DNA of 64,000 nucleotides from positions 878,223-942,222 of the forward strand of contig NC_018262.1 of the NCBI RefSeq assembly GCF_000227135.1, given 5' to 3'. The DNA comes from Leishmania donovani. Taxonomy: Eukaryota > Euglenozoa > Kinetoplastea > Trypanosomatida > Trypanosomatidae. The notes beneath the pieces are model-generated. The model did no database searches and was not told the DNA's origin. It saw only the letters and a list, made by a program, of their open reading frames with translations. Positions 10,133 to 19,697 of the stretch are shown piece after piece (the first letter of the stretch is position 1; every line of letters begins with the position of its first letter). The translations under genes and the position numbers were made by a program.

Positions 10133-11770
10133 ATGTCGCTTCGACTGGAGTCCATACGAGTGTACCGCGAACTTTATCGCGCTGCGTCACGGTCGGCACG
10201 GGAATGCACGCTGTACAACAGTTCAGGTTTACTGGACTACGTCTCGCGGCGTTTTGGTCAGGAAGCAGACAAGCAGAATCGCCAGCTTGCAAATGCTCTG
10301 CGAACCTTGGAGCGGCGCGCCAGCGATCAGGGGTCGAAAAAGCGGCGCGGTGCGGCAGGTGGCCGTGCCCAAGCAAAACTACTACAGCAGTATCAAAGGT
10401 ACATATCCATGCAAATCGATCGTACTCGCGCCCTTGCCAAGGCTCTCTACATGGCGCCGGGCAATGTGCAACTTACATCTGTGCTTCAGGTCCTCTCCGC
10501 CGGTGTTGGGAACTGGTCGTATCAGCAAATGATGGAGTCAAGCATTCTCTCGTTTCTTGAGCACGAAGCTAAGAAAGTTTCTCACAACGAAGTTGCAGAG
10601 GACATGACTAGCGAGCGTCAAAATCGGATCATGCTGCAGGCGCTCTTGCCATATGCGGAGCGACTGCTACTTGTTCATCGCACAGCTGTGGGCGAGCAAA
10701 ATCGGGTGAGCTCACTGACTTATCTGACGCCTTGGCAAGTGACAGAGTCTATAATTGGCAGTCGAAGTGGTGTATCTGCTGTGCATCTTCGCGTTGGTCG
10801 TGATCACTTAGTGGTCGAAGTGGACGAGACTTACAACAAACAAGTGGTGTACATTTGCTGCACCCGGCAGGATGGGGGCGACTCGGGCAGCTACGAGTGG
10901 GCGCAGGAAGTAGAACGTGTGGAGATAAGCGAAAGTGAGGAGGTTCAGAAGACGATGTTTCACAGCCAGTACCTATTTATGGCAACTCGCATTTGTGACG
11001 CTCTTCTGCACGACTCTCCGCTGCATCCGACGCGCAGCACCGTTGTGATTGGCCACGCTGTTGGCGGGGCGGTAGGCTTGGTGCTGTCACTCCTGCTCAC
11101 TCAACGGGGGTTCGAGGTGTCGAATACGATTTCTCTCGGCGCACCGAAATCGTTGCAAGGGACGTTGGAGCGCTACGTTGCAGCGATTAATCCGATTCGG
11201 TTAGTACTAGCGGGCGACCCGCTAGTAGAGCTTCCTATCACGGGTGCCGAAGGGGCACCATTTGTCCACATTGGCGAAATTCTTCTTCTGTCGCCAGCGA
11301 ATTCGTCAAGCGATACCTTAGCCGCAGCAGATACATCTGAGTGCGAGAGTGACGACAATGTTGTATCTGACGCGCCGCCCTCACCGAGGGTAGACAATTT
11401 TACCGCTGAGTCTCTTAGTGTTATGATGGCCGACTCTGATGGCGTGCCTTTTGCAAGTGGCAGCGCTGATGACCCTTCCGCAGCTGCATCTGTCTCTTTC
11501 AGCAAGGCAGACGAGGCTCTCGCTGAGGAAGAGAACAGTGAAGAAGGAATGTCCGAAATACTGCGTGTTGCTGCGCAGCGATACCGCGATCACTTTTTGG
11601 TGGAGCATTATGTGCGGCATTTGAAAGACCCGTCGGTGGTGCTGACGTACGCCGAGGGAGATGAGGTTTGGGATGAGGGAGACTACGAAGAGCTAAAACG
11701 GAAGAGTGCTCGCGAGCCGCCAGCCAGTTCGGAGGAGCGTCGCATTCGCGATCTTCGCGGGCCACTGTAA
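10133..11770 (+). CDS. Class-3-lipase-like protein with Ser-to-Ala nucleophile (probable pseudoenzyme)
   Basis: A 545-residue alpha/beta-hydrolase of the lipase class 3 type, a family that hydrolyses acylglycerols or phospholipids. The region from about residue 215 to 500 carries the fold: TVVIGHAVGGAVGLVLSLLL (303-322) is the strand/nucleophile-elbow/helix unit, followed by ISLGAPKS, AGDPLVELP with the expected catalytic Asp (D362), and DHFLVEHYVRHL with the expected His (H487). The elbow, normally GHSLGG, reads GHAVGG, so the nucleophile Ser is Ala309. A Ser/Asp-rich, probably disordered insert (about 385-470) lies between Asp and His. The first about 60 residues (SIRVYRELYRAASRS...) resemble a LYR-motif domain. 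No signal peptide. Codons use more A/T in third position than neighbouring genes. Either it is catalytically dead or the codon is an error. Confidence 0.75.
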   Translation: MSLRLESIRVYRELYRAASRSARECTLYNSSGLLDYVSRRFGQEADKQNRQLANALRTLERRASDQGSKKRRGAAGGRAQAKLLQQYQRYISMQIDRTRALAKALYMAPGNVQLTSVLQVLSAGVGNWSYQQMMESSILSFLEHEAKKVSHNEVAEDMTSERQNRIMLQALLPYAERLLLVHRTAVGEQNRVSSLTYLTPWQVTESIIGSRSGVSAVHLRVGRDHLVVEVDETYNKQVVYICCTRQDGGDSGSYEWAQEVERVEISESEEVQKTMFHSQYLFMATRICDALLHDSPLHPTRSTVVIGHAVGGAVGLVLSLLLTQRGFEVSNTISLGAPKSLQGTLERYVAAINPIRLVLAGDPLVELPITGAEGAPFVHIGEILLLSPANSSSDTLAAADTSECESDDNVVSDAPPSPRVDNFTAESLSVMMADSDGVPFASGSADDPSAAASVSFSKADEALAEEENSEEGMSEILRVAAQRYRDHFLVEHYVRHLKDPSVVLTYAEGDEVWDEGDYEELKRKSAREPPASSEERRIRDLRGPL

Positions 11771-12487
11771 GGCTCTCCATCACAAAGCTCGTCAGGTCGG
11801 CTTCTTGCTCTGCTTCCCTGATTGATGTGCTGGTGGATGTTTGTTAATGGCGCTCTGCCGATTTCGACGGTGTGTCGGATCTGTAAGATGGAGCGCTGAA
11901 TCCCAAAAAAAAAAGGAAACTTCAGATTGGAAGGACGCGATGGCTGATCAGTTTTTTCCCCTTCTTACACAATGCACTTTGATTGCAGCCACAGAAATTA
12001 CCGCCGTTACAAATGTTGCGATAAAGTCCAATGGAACCGCAGATGAACGCTTGAAGACAGCGGAAAATACTGAAATACGCTTCTGGCAATCAGATGTCGC
12101 TGTGGGCGGAACACTTTTGCGTGCCATGAAAGGCTGTGCGACTTCGCGAAAGCAGCATGTATAGGTCTGTTTCCTTTTCTGTGCAGCATCTAGTAACTGG
12201 TGGCTACACAAGGACGAACTCGACCTCGCAAACGCTTCTAATAGTCATATTCTCCCTTCGTTTTTTTTTTGTGTCCTGTGCTGCACTTAATACTCTCGTA
12301 CCAAGCGAACACACACACACACACACGCACACACACACACACATCTTTTTTTCTGTGAGTCGTCTTCAACGCGCTTCAGTTAACCTCTCTTGCCTTTCAC
12401 CCCAGCGGTCAGAAGCAGCTACACAACGCTCACCCATAATTATACCGAGTTATTTTTATCGAGGACCAAAGAGAAGCAGGCGAGAAA
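11771..12487 (+). other. Intergenic spacer (gene-free)
   Basis: Still of the lower-GC type at first, then a T run at about 12260, a CA microsatellite at about 12308-12343 and T/C-rich sequence before the next gene. No gene seen. Confidence 0.6.
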
Positions 12488-13810
12488 ATGAAGCTCGGGT
12501 ACAAGAGCGAGACAAGTGCCTTTTTTGTGGGTGCGGCGACTTTCGCTGCTTGCTTCTTTATTCCCCGCCGCTTCCTCGCTGCTGCTATTCCATTGTGGAT
12601 TGTAGCGAGCCGCCTGCTGGCGCGAGGCGCCGTGAATCACGCACGCCCCGTGACGGATGCGGACACTGCGGATAAGCAGGCACAGGCCCGCTTTGTGATG
12701 TCGCGTGACATGCCGCTGGCGAAGCGTCCAGTGGCGATCGTGACGGGAACTAACAGCGGGATCGGGTACTGGACTGCTGTGGGTCTGGCTGTGGAGGGCT
12801 ACGAGGTTGTGGTGACGTGCCGGTCGGCTGTGTTGACACAGCAGACGGCTGAGCGGATTCAGCAGGAAGCGAAGCGCCGCCGTCGTGCCCAGCCGAAACT
12901 GTACGAGCACTCTCCGGCGTCAGTGCTCGTGGAGGGCCACCTGCCGGTGGAGTGCGACGACTTCGACAGTGTGCGCGCATTCGCGGAGTGGGTGGCAAGG
13001 AAATACGCGCAGCGCAACGTGCAGGTGCTGGTGAACAACGCAGGCGGCATGCGCAAGGCGTTGGGCTTCTCTCGTCTTCATCCTAACTTAGAGTTGCACA
13101 CTGCCATGAACTTCCTCGGCCCGTTTCTGCTGACGGAACTGTTGCTGCCTGTGCTGGAGAGGAACGGCGGCCGCGTTGTGTATGTTTCGAGTGAAGCGCA
13201 CCGCTTTGCACAGTCTCTCCTCCTTCCCGGCCGCTTTAGTGTGTGGAGATCGATTAGGGCATTTCCCACATGCAACGGCCTCATTGCGGGAAAGTTGCTC
13301 AATGCATTGAAGGAGGTCAATCAGGGTGCTGGCAAGTCGAGCGGTCCGCTTCAGACTTCTTCGACTCAGCACGCCTTTGGCCGTTACGGCATCAGCAAGC
13401 TACTGAACACCTACCACGCCCACATGATTGCGCGCCGCTACCGCGACGTGAAGGACGAGGCGCACCGTGTATACGCCTGCTCGCTGCACCCCGGCTGTGT
13501 CGCTACCAACTTCTCTCGAGATATCATGGGCGGCTTTGTGCGTATGATTTTATCATGGGCGTCGCTGCTGTTCTTAAAGACCGCAGAGGAGGGTGCGCAG
13601 ACGACGCTGCACTGCGCCATGTGCCCGCGCACAGAGTTGGAGTTGGTGTCGCCGTCTGGCGAGAAACCGACGACGAACGCGGATGCGGTGAGCCCATACT
13701 TCGTGGAGTGCGCGGACCAGACGACGAGTATGCTGCGTGCGTACGGCTGGGACGTGAGTGAGGCAGCGGCGATTTTGCAGTGGGGTCGGCAGCAAGTCGG
13801 CCTCGCCTAA
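12488..13810 (+). CDS. Membrane-anchored short-chain dehydrogenase/reductase
   Basis: A 440-residue NAD(P)-dependent SDR. Residues about 9-47 are hydrophobic with an Arg break and should anchor the protein in a membrane, as in retinol-dehydrogenase-like SDRs. The Rossmann motif TGTNSGIG is at 86-93, the structural NNAGG at 183-187, the catalytic Ser lies in YVSSEAHR, and the active-site YGISK puts Tyr at 300 and Lys at 304. The motif set is complete, so the enzyme should be active. It is longer than classical SDRs (about 250) because of the anchor and inserts. A paralogue with the same layout lies at 18243-19697. Substrate unknown; a lipid, sterol or retinoid-like carbonyl is the usual guess for this architecture. 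The start ATG is the first in frame after the pyrimidine tract. Confidence 0.9.
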   Translation: MKLGYKSETSAFFVGAATFAACFFIPRRFLAAAIPLWIVASRLLARGAVNHARPVTDADTADKQAQARFVMSRDMPLAKRPVAIVTGTNSGIGYWTAVGLAVEGYEVVVTCRSAVLTQQTAERIQQEAKRRRRAQPKLYEHSPASVLVEGHLPVECDDFDSVRAFAEWVARKYAQRNVQVLVNNAGGMRKALGFSRLHPNLELHTAMNFLGPFLLTELLLPVLERNGGRVVYVSSEAHRFAQSLLLPGRFSVWRSIRAFPTCNGLIAGKLLNALKEVNQGAGKSSGPLQTSSTQHAFGRYGISKLLNTYHAHMIARRYRDVKDEAHRVYACSLHPGCVATNFSRDIMGGFVRMILSWASLLFLKTAEEGAQTTLHCAMCPRTELELVSPSGEKPTTNADAVSPYFVECADQTTSMLRAYGWDVSEAAAILQWGRQQVGLA

Positions 13811-15009
13811 ATCGTGAGGAGTTGCCGTAATGAAAAGAGAAGTGCATTTCACCACATTACACAGGGTCAACACGGCGTATGGTGGTTTGGTGGCGGCGTC
13901 TCTGGCTTTTATCTTCCTCTCTTGTGCATCGCCATGTGGTGGCGGCAAACATTCTGCGCTGTCATCATCTTCGTATGTTTGTACGTCTCGTCCGCCTCTC
14001 TCCCTACTTCGTCTTTGACGTGCCTGTGTCCGTTTCACGTTTGCATTGTTGGCCCGCGCGGTTTGTTCTCTCGATCTCCCCACCACAAATGCAGGGGCCA
14101 AAGCGTTTTTTTTTTTTCGTTTCAGCCCCGAGAATTCACTTTTGTGGTGCGAAGGGGTTTGCTTGCTGTATTTCTCCCAAATTTCTTTTACCGATCATTG
14201 CGCTCGATGCCCTGTTTTCTCTCGTCGACAACGCCCCCCCCCCTCTCCCTCTCTCTCTCTCGCCCTCGTCTCCTCTTGCACGTGTAGACGTTGAATGCGG
14301 TGTTCATCCTTTCTTCGAGCGTTTGCTGGAAGGAAAGGAGAAGTGACGAAGGCAGGCAATTTCTAGTTCAGCGTAGCGCTTCGTATGCACCTGCTTTGTT
14401 TTTATGATATCAGGCATATTGCCCTGGAATACGAAGGACAAGACGAGCAGGAATAAAAACGGAATGACTCATAAAATAGCGTGAGGAAGGGCGCCTCTCT
14501 TCGGCTGGCATTGGTGTCACACTGCCTGCAATATTATCTCCGGTCAGCGACTTACCAAGGGTCAGGAGAGCGTGCCCCACCCCTTGCGAACTAGGTTTTG
14601 GCACACACCCACATCTTATAAACGCAGTTGCCCCATGTGCTCGCGTGCTGATCACCCCCTAGCTCCCTCAGCTGGCGCGACCGTGACCTTTACCTCTCCG
14701 GCGCCAATCGCCTTCCCTTTCCTTCTCCGACTTCCCTGCTTCAACGCTCTCCTTTCACACGCACGCTTATATGTTCCCCCTATCCACCTACACGCGCGTT
14801 TGCACACGAGTGAGAAGGCTGATTGCTACACTGGTACTGAGTTGTGCTTTACTGACGTTATTTTCAGTGCTCCCCCTCCCCCAACACACACACACACACA
14901 CACACACTTCCTATTTTTATTCTCCTCCTTCTTCATAAGTGTGAGCTCCCACACCTCTACGTGGAACTGAAGGTTAATAGTATTCACATCTGCACGGAAG
15001 CGCGCAACG
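13811..15009 (+). other. Intergenic spacer (gene-free)
   Basis: T-rich tracts (about 14105-14120), a CT-repeat-rich stretch near 14240-14280, and a CA microsatellite at about 14884-14907 followed by a T/C tract that probably directs splicing of the next gene. No gene seen. Confidence 0.6.
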
Positions 15010-16098
15010 ATGGCTGATGCGACCCTTCTTCATCGCCTCATAGAGGCTTTGCCAAAGGCAGAGCTGCACGTGCACATTGAGGGAACACTGAGCCCAGAAC
15101 TGCTCTTTGAGCTTGCGAAGAGGAATGGGGTGCAGATTCCGTACAAGACGGTGGAGGAGGTCCGCGCGGCCTATAACTTTACTGATCTGCAGTCGTTTCT
15201 GGACCTCTATTATGAAGGCATGTCTGTCCTCATCACCGAGGACGATTTTGCGGACCTGGCATACGCCTACACGCGTGTGATGCACGAGAGTCGCGTTACT
15301 CACGCCGAGCCCTTTTTCGATCCTCAAGGTCACCTCTGCCGCGGTATTACATTTCGCGTTCTCTACGACGGGCTCATGAAGGGGTTTCGCCGCGGTGAGG
15401 CCGAGTTTGGAGTCAGTGTAGCGCTCATCTTTAGCTTCCTTCGTCATCTCTCCGAGGAGGAGTGCTTTGCACTCGTGCGCGATGACATGCACCCCGACAA
15501 CGGTCAGTACATCCGTGAGTTATTCGCAGCGAAGGCGTTTGTAGCGGTGGGGCTGGACTCTTCAGAATTGGACAACCCGCCGGAGAAGTTCGCGCGGCTC
15601 TACCGCTACTGCCACGAAGAGCTGAAGGTGCCGTTCCTTGTGGCGCACGCGGGTGAGGAAGGTCCACCGGGGTACATGCGGGATGCGATGAGCATGCTGG
15701 CAGTGGACCGCATCGACCACGGTGTGGCCGCGCGTCTGGACCAGGCGCTGTGCAAGGATCTGCGTGAGAAGCGAATTCCACTGACTGTGTGCCCGACGTC
15801 GAACGTAGCCCTCAAGGTCTTCCAGGATCGCGCGACGTGCGGGGCGGTGGTGATGGACCTCGTTTTGACAGAGGGGCTTTGCATCACCATCAACTCAGAT
15901 GATCCGGCCTACTTTGGCGGCGACATCCGAGAGAGTTTCCGCATTCTCGCCGAGACGGGCCGACTCACCCCGGCCACGCTGAAGCAGCTCGTGCTCAACT
16001 CGTTCTGCAGCAGCTTCATCGCCGAAGATCGCAAGCGCGCGTACGAGGAGAGGGTGGAGAAGGTGTTCAAGGACGTGTGCGGGGGGACGTATGAATGA
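15010..16098 (+). CDS. AAH: Adenine aminohydrolase (adenine deaminase, ADA-like fold)
   Basis: A 362-residue metal-dependent deaminase converting adenine to hypoxanthine in cytosolic purine salvage, on which trypanosomatids depend because they cannot make purines. Zn ligands His20 and His22 lie in ELHVHIEGT; the catalytic Glu is E216 in HAGEEGPP (213-220); further residues are His237 in RIDHGV and Asp297/298 in INSDDPAYFGG. The details HAGEEGPP, CPTSNV and SDDPAYFGG, plus the FFDPQGH segment, match the fungal/Leishmania adenine-specific subgroup rather than true adenosine deaminase, so I prefer adenine as substrate. Length fits the family (about 350). All catalytic residues are present. It sits between two paralogous SDR genes with no obvious metabolic link. 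Confidence 0.93.
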   Translation: MADATLLHRLIEALPKAELHVHIEGTLSPELLFELAKRNGVQIPYKTVEEVRAAYNFTDLQSFLDLYYEGMSVLITEDDFADLAYAYTRVMHESRVTHAEPFFDPQGHLCRGITFRVLYDGLMKGFRRGEAEFGVSVALIFSFLRHLSEEECFALVRDDMHPDNGQYIRELFAAKAFVAVGLDSSELDNPPEKFARLYRYCHEELKVPFLVAHAGEEGPPGYMRDAMSMLAVDRIDHGVAARLDQALCKDLREKRIPLTVCPTSNVALKVFQDRATCGAVVMDLVLTEGLCITINSDDPAYFGGDIRESFRILAETGRLTPATLKQLVLNSFCSSFIAEDRKRAYEERVEKVFKDVCGGTYE

Positions 16099-18242
16099 GG
16101 CCTTGAAGGGGGTATGAGCTGTGGTTGGCGGAGCAAGCTGTGGCGGCGAGGGCATTTTTATTTAGTATTATATATATGCGTGTGTGTGCTGCTCCTTCCA
16201 CTCTTCACACGGTCCCCTTGTGCACTCTTATCTTTTACATTGCTCATCGTATTTCTATTACTATCATCACCGTCAGGAGTTTTCCACGCACGCGCGATAC
16301 ATGTTCAGAATGAGAGCATCTTGCCCCTTCTCTTTTCCTTTGTGTTTCTCCTCTTTCTCTCCCCCTCTCTCGGTTTCCTTTTTCTTTTTCCATAGAGAAA
16401 GAACAGGAGGAGAAGCTGTCGCGGGGCGAATCGTTTACGTTCGCTCCCTTCTATTCGTTGAAAAAATGTTTTTGATTTATTATTAGTTTTCGGTCCTTTT
16501 ATGTTTTTAGATCCCAGTTCTCTGTGGCGATGCATCAACGGTTGTGTTGCAGACGAAAAAAGAAAGGAGCGGAGGAGGCAGTCTCCAGCTTCTCTCGTTG
16601 TTGACCTTTCGTTTTTTTTTTTTCGTCGTCTTCCGCTTGCATAACTCTTTATATATATTTTTTTCCTTTGGTACACGGGCTGCTACACACGGGCACAGAC
16701 ACGCGAGTGCTGGCAGATGAGGTTGGTATGGGTCTGCTGAGTCACTGAATGGAACATGAAGGCGTGGGCATCTGCAAAAAAAAAGGGCGATGAAAGAACA
16801 AGATTGAGAGGGCGCCAACAAAGGACTGAAGCGGAATGCTCTCCAGAAACGGTGCTGCCGTAAGCCAACGGCCACGTTCCGCGTGCACGGCTTCTTGAGT
16901 TGCCACTGGCAGTGCCGTTACTCTGATTGTATTTGTCTCCTTTCGGCGCTGTTTCTTTGCTCTTGCTACTAATTCCGTTGTGATTTATTCTATTCTTCCT
17001 CCTAATAAACTGCGGCTGCCCCTGAATATGTGGATGTGCACCTCTGTAGTGGTGCTTCTGTCTAGGCCAGTCCAAGTTGGTGCTGCCCGATCGTATTGGG
17101 GATGGGCATAGGTGAGTGACACGCGGGCATCTACGAGCGCTCGAGTGAATTGCGGCTCCCTTCCTTCTCTGCACCCCATTAGTCATCCCATTCGCTTGTG
17201 GGTTTTGACGCCGCTGTCTTTTCCGTCTCATCTTGATCATATATGTTTCGTTTCTTTTTTTCACCTCAATTCGTCTTCCCGGATAATGTGGTCTCTCTTG
17301 CCCTTGCTTCCTCTTCTGGTTCTGCGCGTGCGGCGAGCGATTGAGGGGGAGGGACAAGAATAAGAGGAAAAGCGAACAACAGCAGCGAAATGAACAAAAA
17401 GACCACCACCACCAAAAAAATAAACGGAATGGAGGCAGTGAGACCGGCGCTCTTCTCGCTGTTCTCAGGGTGTCATTGTGACGTGAAACGGATATAGGTG
17501 GGGAATGTAGTAGTAGCGCACGGCATTGTCTCTTTTTTTTTTGCTCATCTGCGCGCGCAATAACACCGCGTCTTTCGGCGCCGTAGGGTAACTTCGCCCA
17601 GGTACACACTAAACGGATACAAAGCAAGTTCTTCGATTTCGCGCTAGCCCTTCTTTGGGTTTCTGCAGAGTAGCTATCCTTTTTCGTTTTGTTTGAACAC
17701 TTTCTATCCGTATGCGCGGATGTGCGTTGGCGCAGGAATGAACCTACGCCAATTGGCAAAGAAACAAGTGAAAGGCGTGCTTTAAGTGCGGCATTTCGCT
17801 CGCCAGACATCCCTCCTCTCTCACTTTCACATTGCCCCCTTTTTGCCTTCCTTCCTTTTTTCTCCTCTCTTTCGGCTTCTCTCTCTGCTTCACTTATGAG
17901 TGTATAGTACATCGTGGACGGGTCGTCTTTATCGGCACAGCGACAACAGCGGCGCCTTCCGCACACGCGTGCACATATCCACACTCTGACCTCCGTCTTT
18001 TTTTTCCCGTGCCGCTTACACTGCATGTGTGCATATCTGCGCGTACACAGTTAGCGCGCTTCTCCATTGACATAATCGAGCTCGTATCGTTGACGTTCTT
18101 CTCAGACTTCTAAACCTTTTTTTTTTGTTGGTCGCTGCTGTCCCTTTGGTGCACATGCAGCCACACCGCTCCCTCTGCTTCTATCCACACCTAAGCATCT
18201 ATCGAAGAGCCGCTGAAGGCGCCACAGAACCAAAACGTGAAA
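16099..18242 (+). other. Long intergenic spacer (gene-free)
   Basis: About 2.1 kb of T-rich and C/T-rich sequence with short TA runs (about 16160-16178, 16651-16660), an A-rich patch at about 17380-17430 and pyrimidine tracts before the next gene (about 17805-17890 and 18115-18130). A 447-codon open frame on the minus strand is Lys/Arg/Glu low complexity and is not accepted as a gene. Confidence 0.6.
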
Positions 18243-19697
18243 ATGCTCCATCTTTTCTCATCCGAGGTGGCGGCATTGGCTTCGATGGTGCTGTGTGGAC
18301 TTGTGTATGGCGCCTTCTACTTTTTGAACATTACCTGGGCTCGCAATCCGAATGTCGCCGACGTGCTCGTGTTCATCTGTAGCTGTATCTTCGCATGTCG
18401 AACGGCTGCCAAGGGTAAGGTGTGCCAGTGGCCCTCCGGTGTGGACTATACGGGCCGCGTAGCGCTCGTCGTTGGGGCCACCTCCGGCGTCGGCTACAGC
18501 ACGGCAATGCAGCTCGCAGAGCACGGATGGACCGTTGTGCTCGCAGCACGCAACACCGATCGGCTCCTTTTTTCCAAAAAGACTATAGAGCGTCACTTGC
18601 AGAAGTGCAACGCGAAGGGTTCGGTGAAGGTGCTCGGCACCGTTGACCTGCGCTCGGATGCGTCTATCCGCGCCTATGTGAAGGAGCTGGCGGCAATGAA
18701 GGCGCACCTGCCGGTAGGCCTCCTCATCATGGCGGCTGGCGCGCTGCATCGACATCTGCACTTTGTTGGTGAAGTGGAGGAGTTGAAGACAGGCAGTGCA
18801 TCTGTTGCGGCATCGTCCAGGGCGTGGCGGTCGATGGAGTGCATGATCGCCGCGAATGCAGTGGGCCCGTATTTATTCACCCAGCTGATGCTCCCTTTGT
18901 TGGATGAGACGGCAGAGAAGACGTCGGTCACGTCGCGCATCGTGAACGTGGCGTCGAGCTGCCACACCTTCCTGGGCCCTGGCCGTCAAGCTCGCTACAA
19001 CCCGCTCGAGATGATCCGCGGACTCGATGAGCGGGCCGCCGAAGTGCTTCCCGGAGGCGGCTGTGGTGAGGCGAAAGAGGGCAAAGCTGCACGCGGCCCG
19101 TACTACATTCGCGACTACAGCTGGGCCAATTTTGTTGGTTACTATGGCCTTTCCAAGCTCTGTGTAATGTGGAACACGCGACTCCTGGCCCGGCAGGTCG
19201 CGACGATGCGCTTCATCCCAAAGACTGCGGCGAAGACGCCTGCGCTGCGCAAACCCGCAGCGAAGTGCACCACCGCAGACTCTACCCAGAGCGTCACTGC
19301 AACCCCAGAGACAGACCGACAGGACCAACTCAAGATTTTCGTCGCCTGCACTCACCCCGGCATCATCACCACCTACCTATACCGTGACATTTTCGCGCCG
19401 TGGGTGCTCGACTACTTCTTCTACTACCCTTCCCTGGTCTTCGGCAAGACATGGATCGAGTCTGCGCAGTCGACTCTCAAGGCAGCGGTGGAGGACACGG
19501 GTATGGTACAGGGAGGCTACTACCTCTGCAGCGGGGAGTACGGCCCGGAGAGTGGTGTCAACTGCGTCTCGGCACACGCGCAGCGTCCGAAAAACATAGA
19601 GGAATATCAAAGGTGGATGATGGCACGAGTCACGCCGGCGCTGAAGGCGGAGAATGAGATGACCGCGAAGAAGCAAGACGAAGCGGCCCCGCAATGA
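18243..19697 (+). CDS. Membrane-anchored short-chain dehydrogenase/reductase, paralogue
   Basis: A 484-residue SDR starting at the ATG at 18243; the frame is open two codons further, but only from a GTG. Residues about 8-26 and 36-50 are hydrophobic and form the likely anchor. The nucleotide-binding motif is VGATSGVG at 77-84 and the active-site motif YGLSK puts Tyr at 301 and Lys at 305, almost the same spacing as in the gene at 12488. The NNAG motif is replaced by MAAGA, and two inserts (about 245-285 and 330-365, the second Lys/Thr/Ala-rich) lengthen the protein. The VNVASS segment carries the catalytic Ser. Cofactor binding and catalysis look possible. Substrate unknown. Probably an old duplication of 12488-13810, now diverged and separated by AAH. 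Confidence 0.87.
   Translation: MLHLFSSEVAALASMVLCGLVYGAFYFLNITWARNPNVADVLVFICSCIFACRTAAKGKVCQWPSGVDYTGRVALVVGATSGVGYSTAMQLAEHGWTVVLAARNTDRLLFSKKTIERHLQKCNAKGSVKVLGTVDLRSDASIRAYVKELAAMKAHLPVGLLIMAAGALHRHLHFVGEVEELKTGSASVAASSRAWRSMECMIAANAVGPYLFTQLMLPLLDETAEKTSVTSRIVNVASSCHTFLGPGRQARYNPLEMIRGLDERAAEVLPGGGCGEAKEGKAARGPYYIRDYSWANFVGYYGLSKLCVMWNTRLLARQVATMRFIPKTAAKTPALRKPAAKCTTADSTQSVTATPETDRQDQLKIFVACTHPGIITTYLYRDIFAPWVLDYFFYYPSLVFGKTWIESAQSTLKAAVEDTGMVQGGYYLCSGEYGPESGVNCVSAHAQRPKNIEEYQRWMMARVTPALKAENEMTAKKQDEAAPQ

Noticed and set aside
16683..18026. 447-codon open frame on the minus strand between AAH and the second SDR
   Set aside because: Its product is Arg/Lys/Glu/Cys low complexity, it runs against the cluster, and it is simply the complement of T/C-rich spacer in which stop codons are rare.
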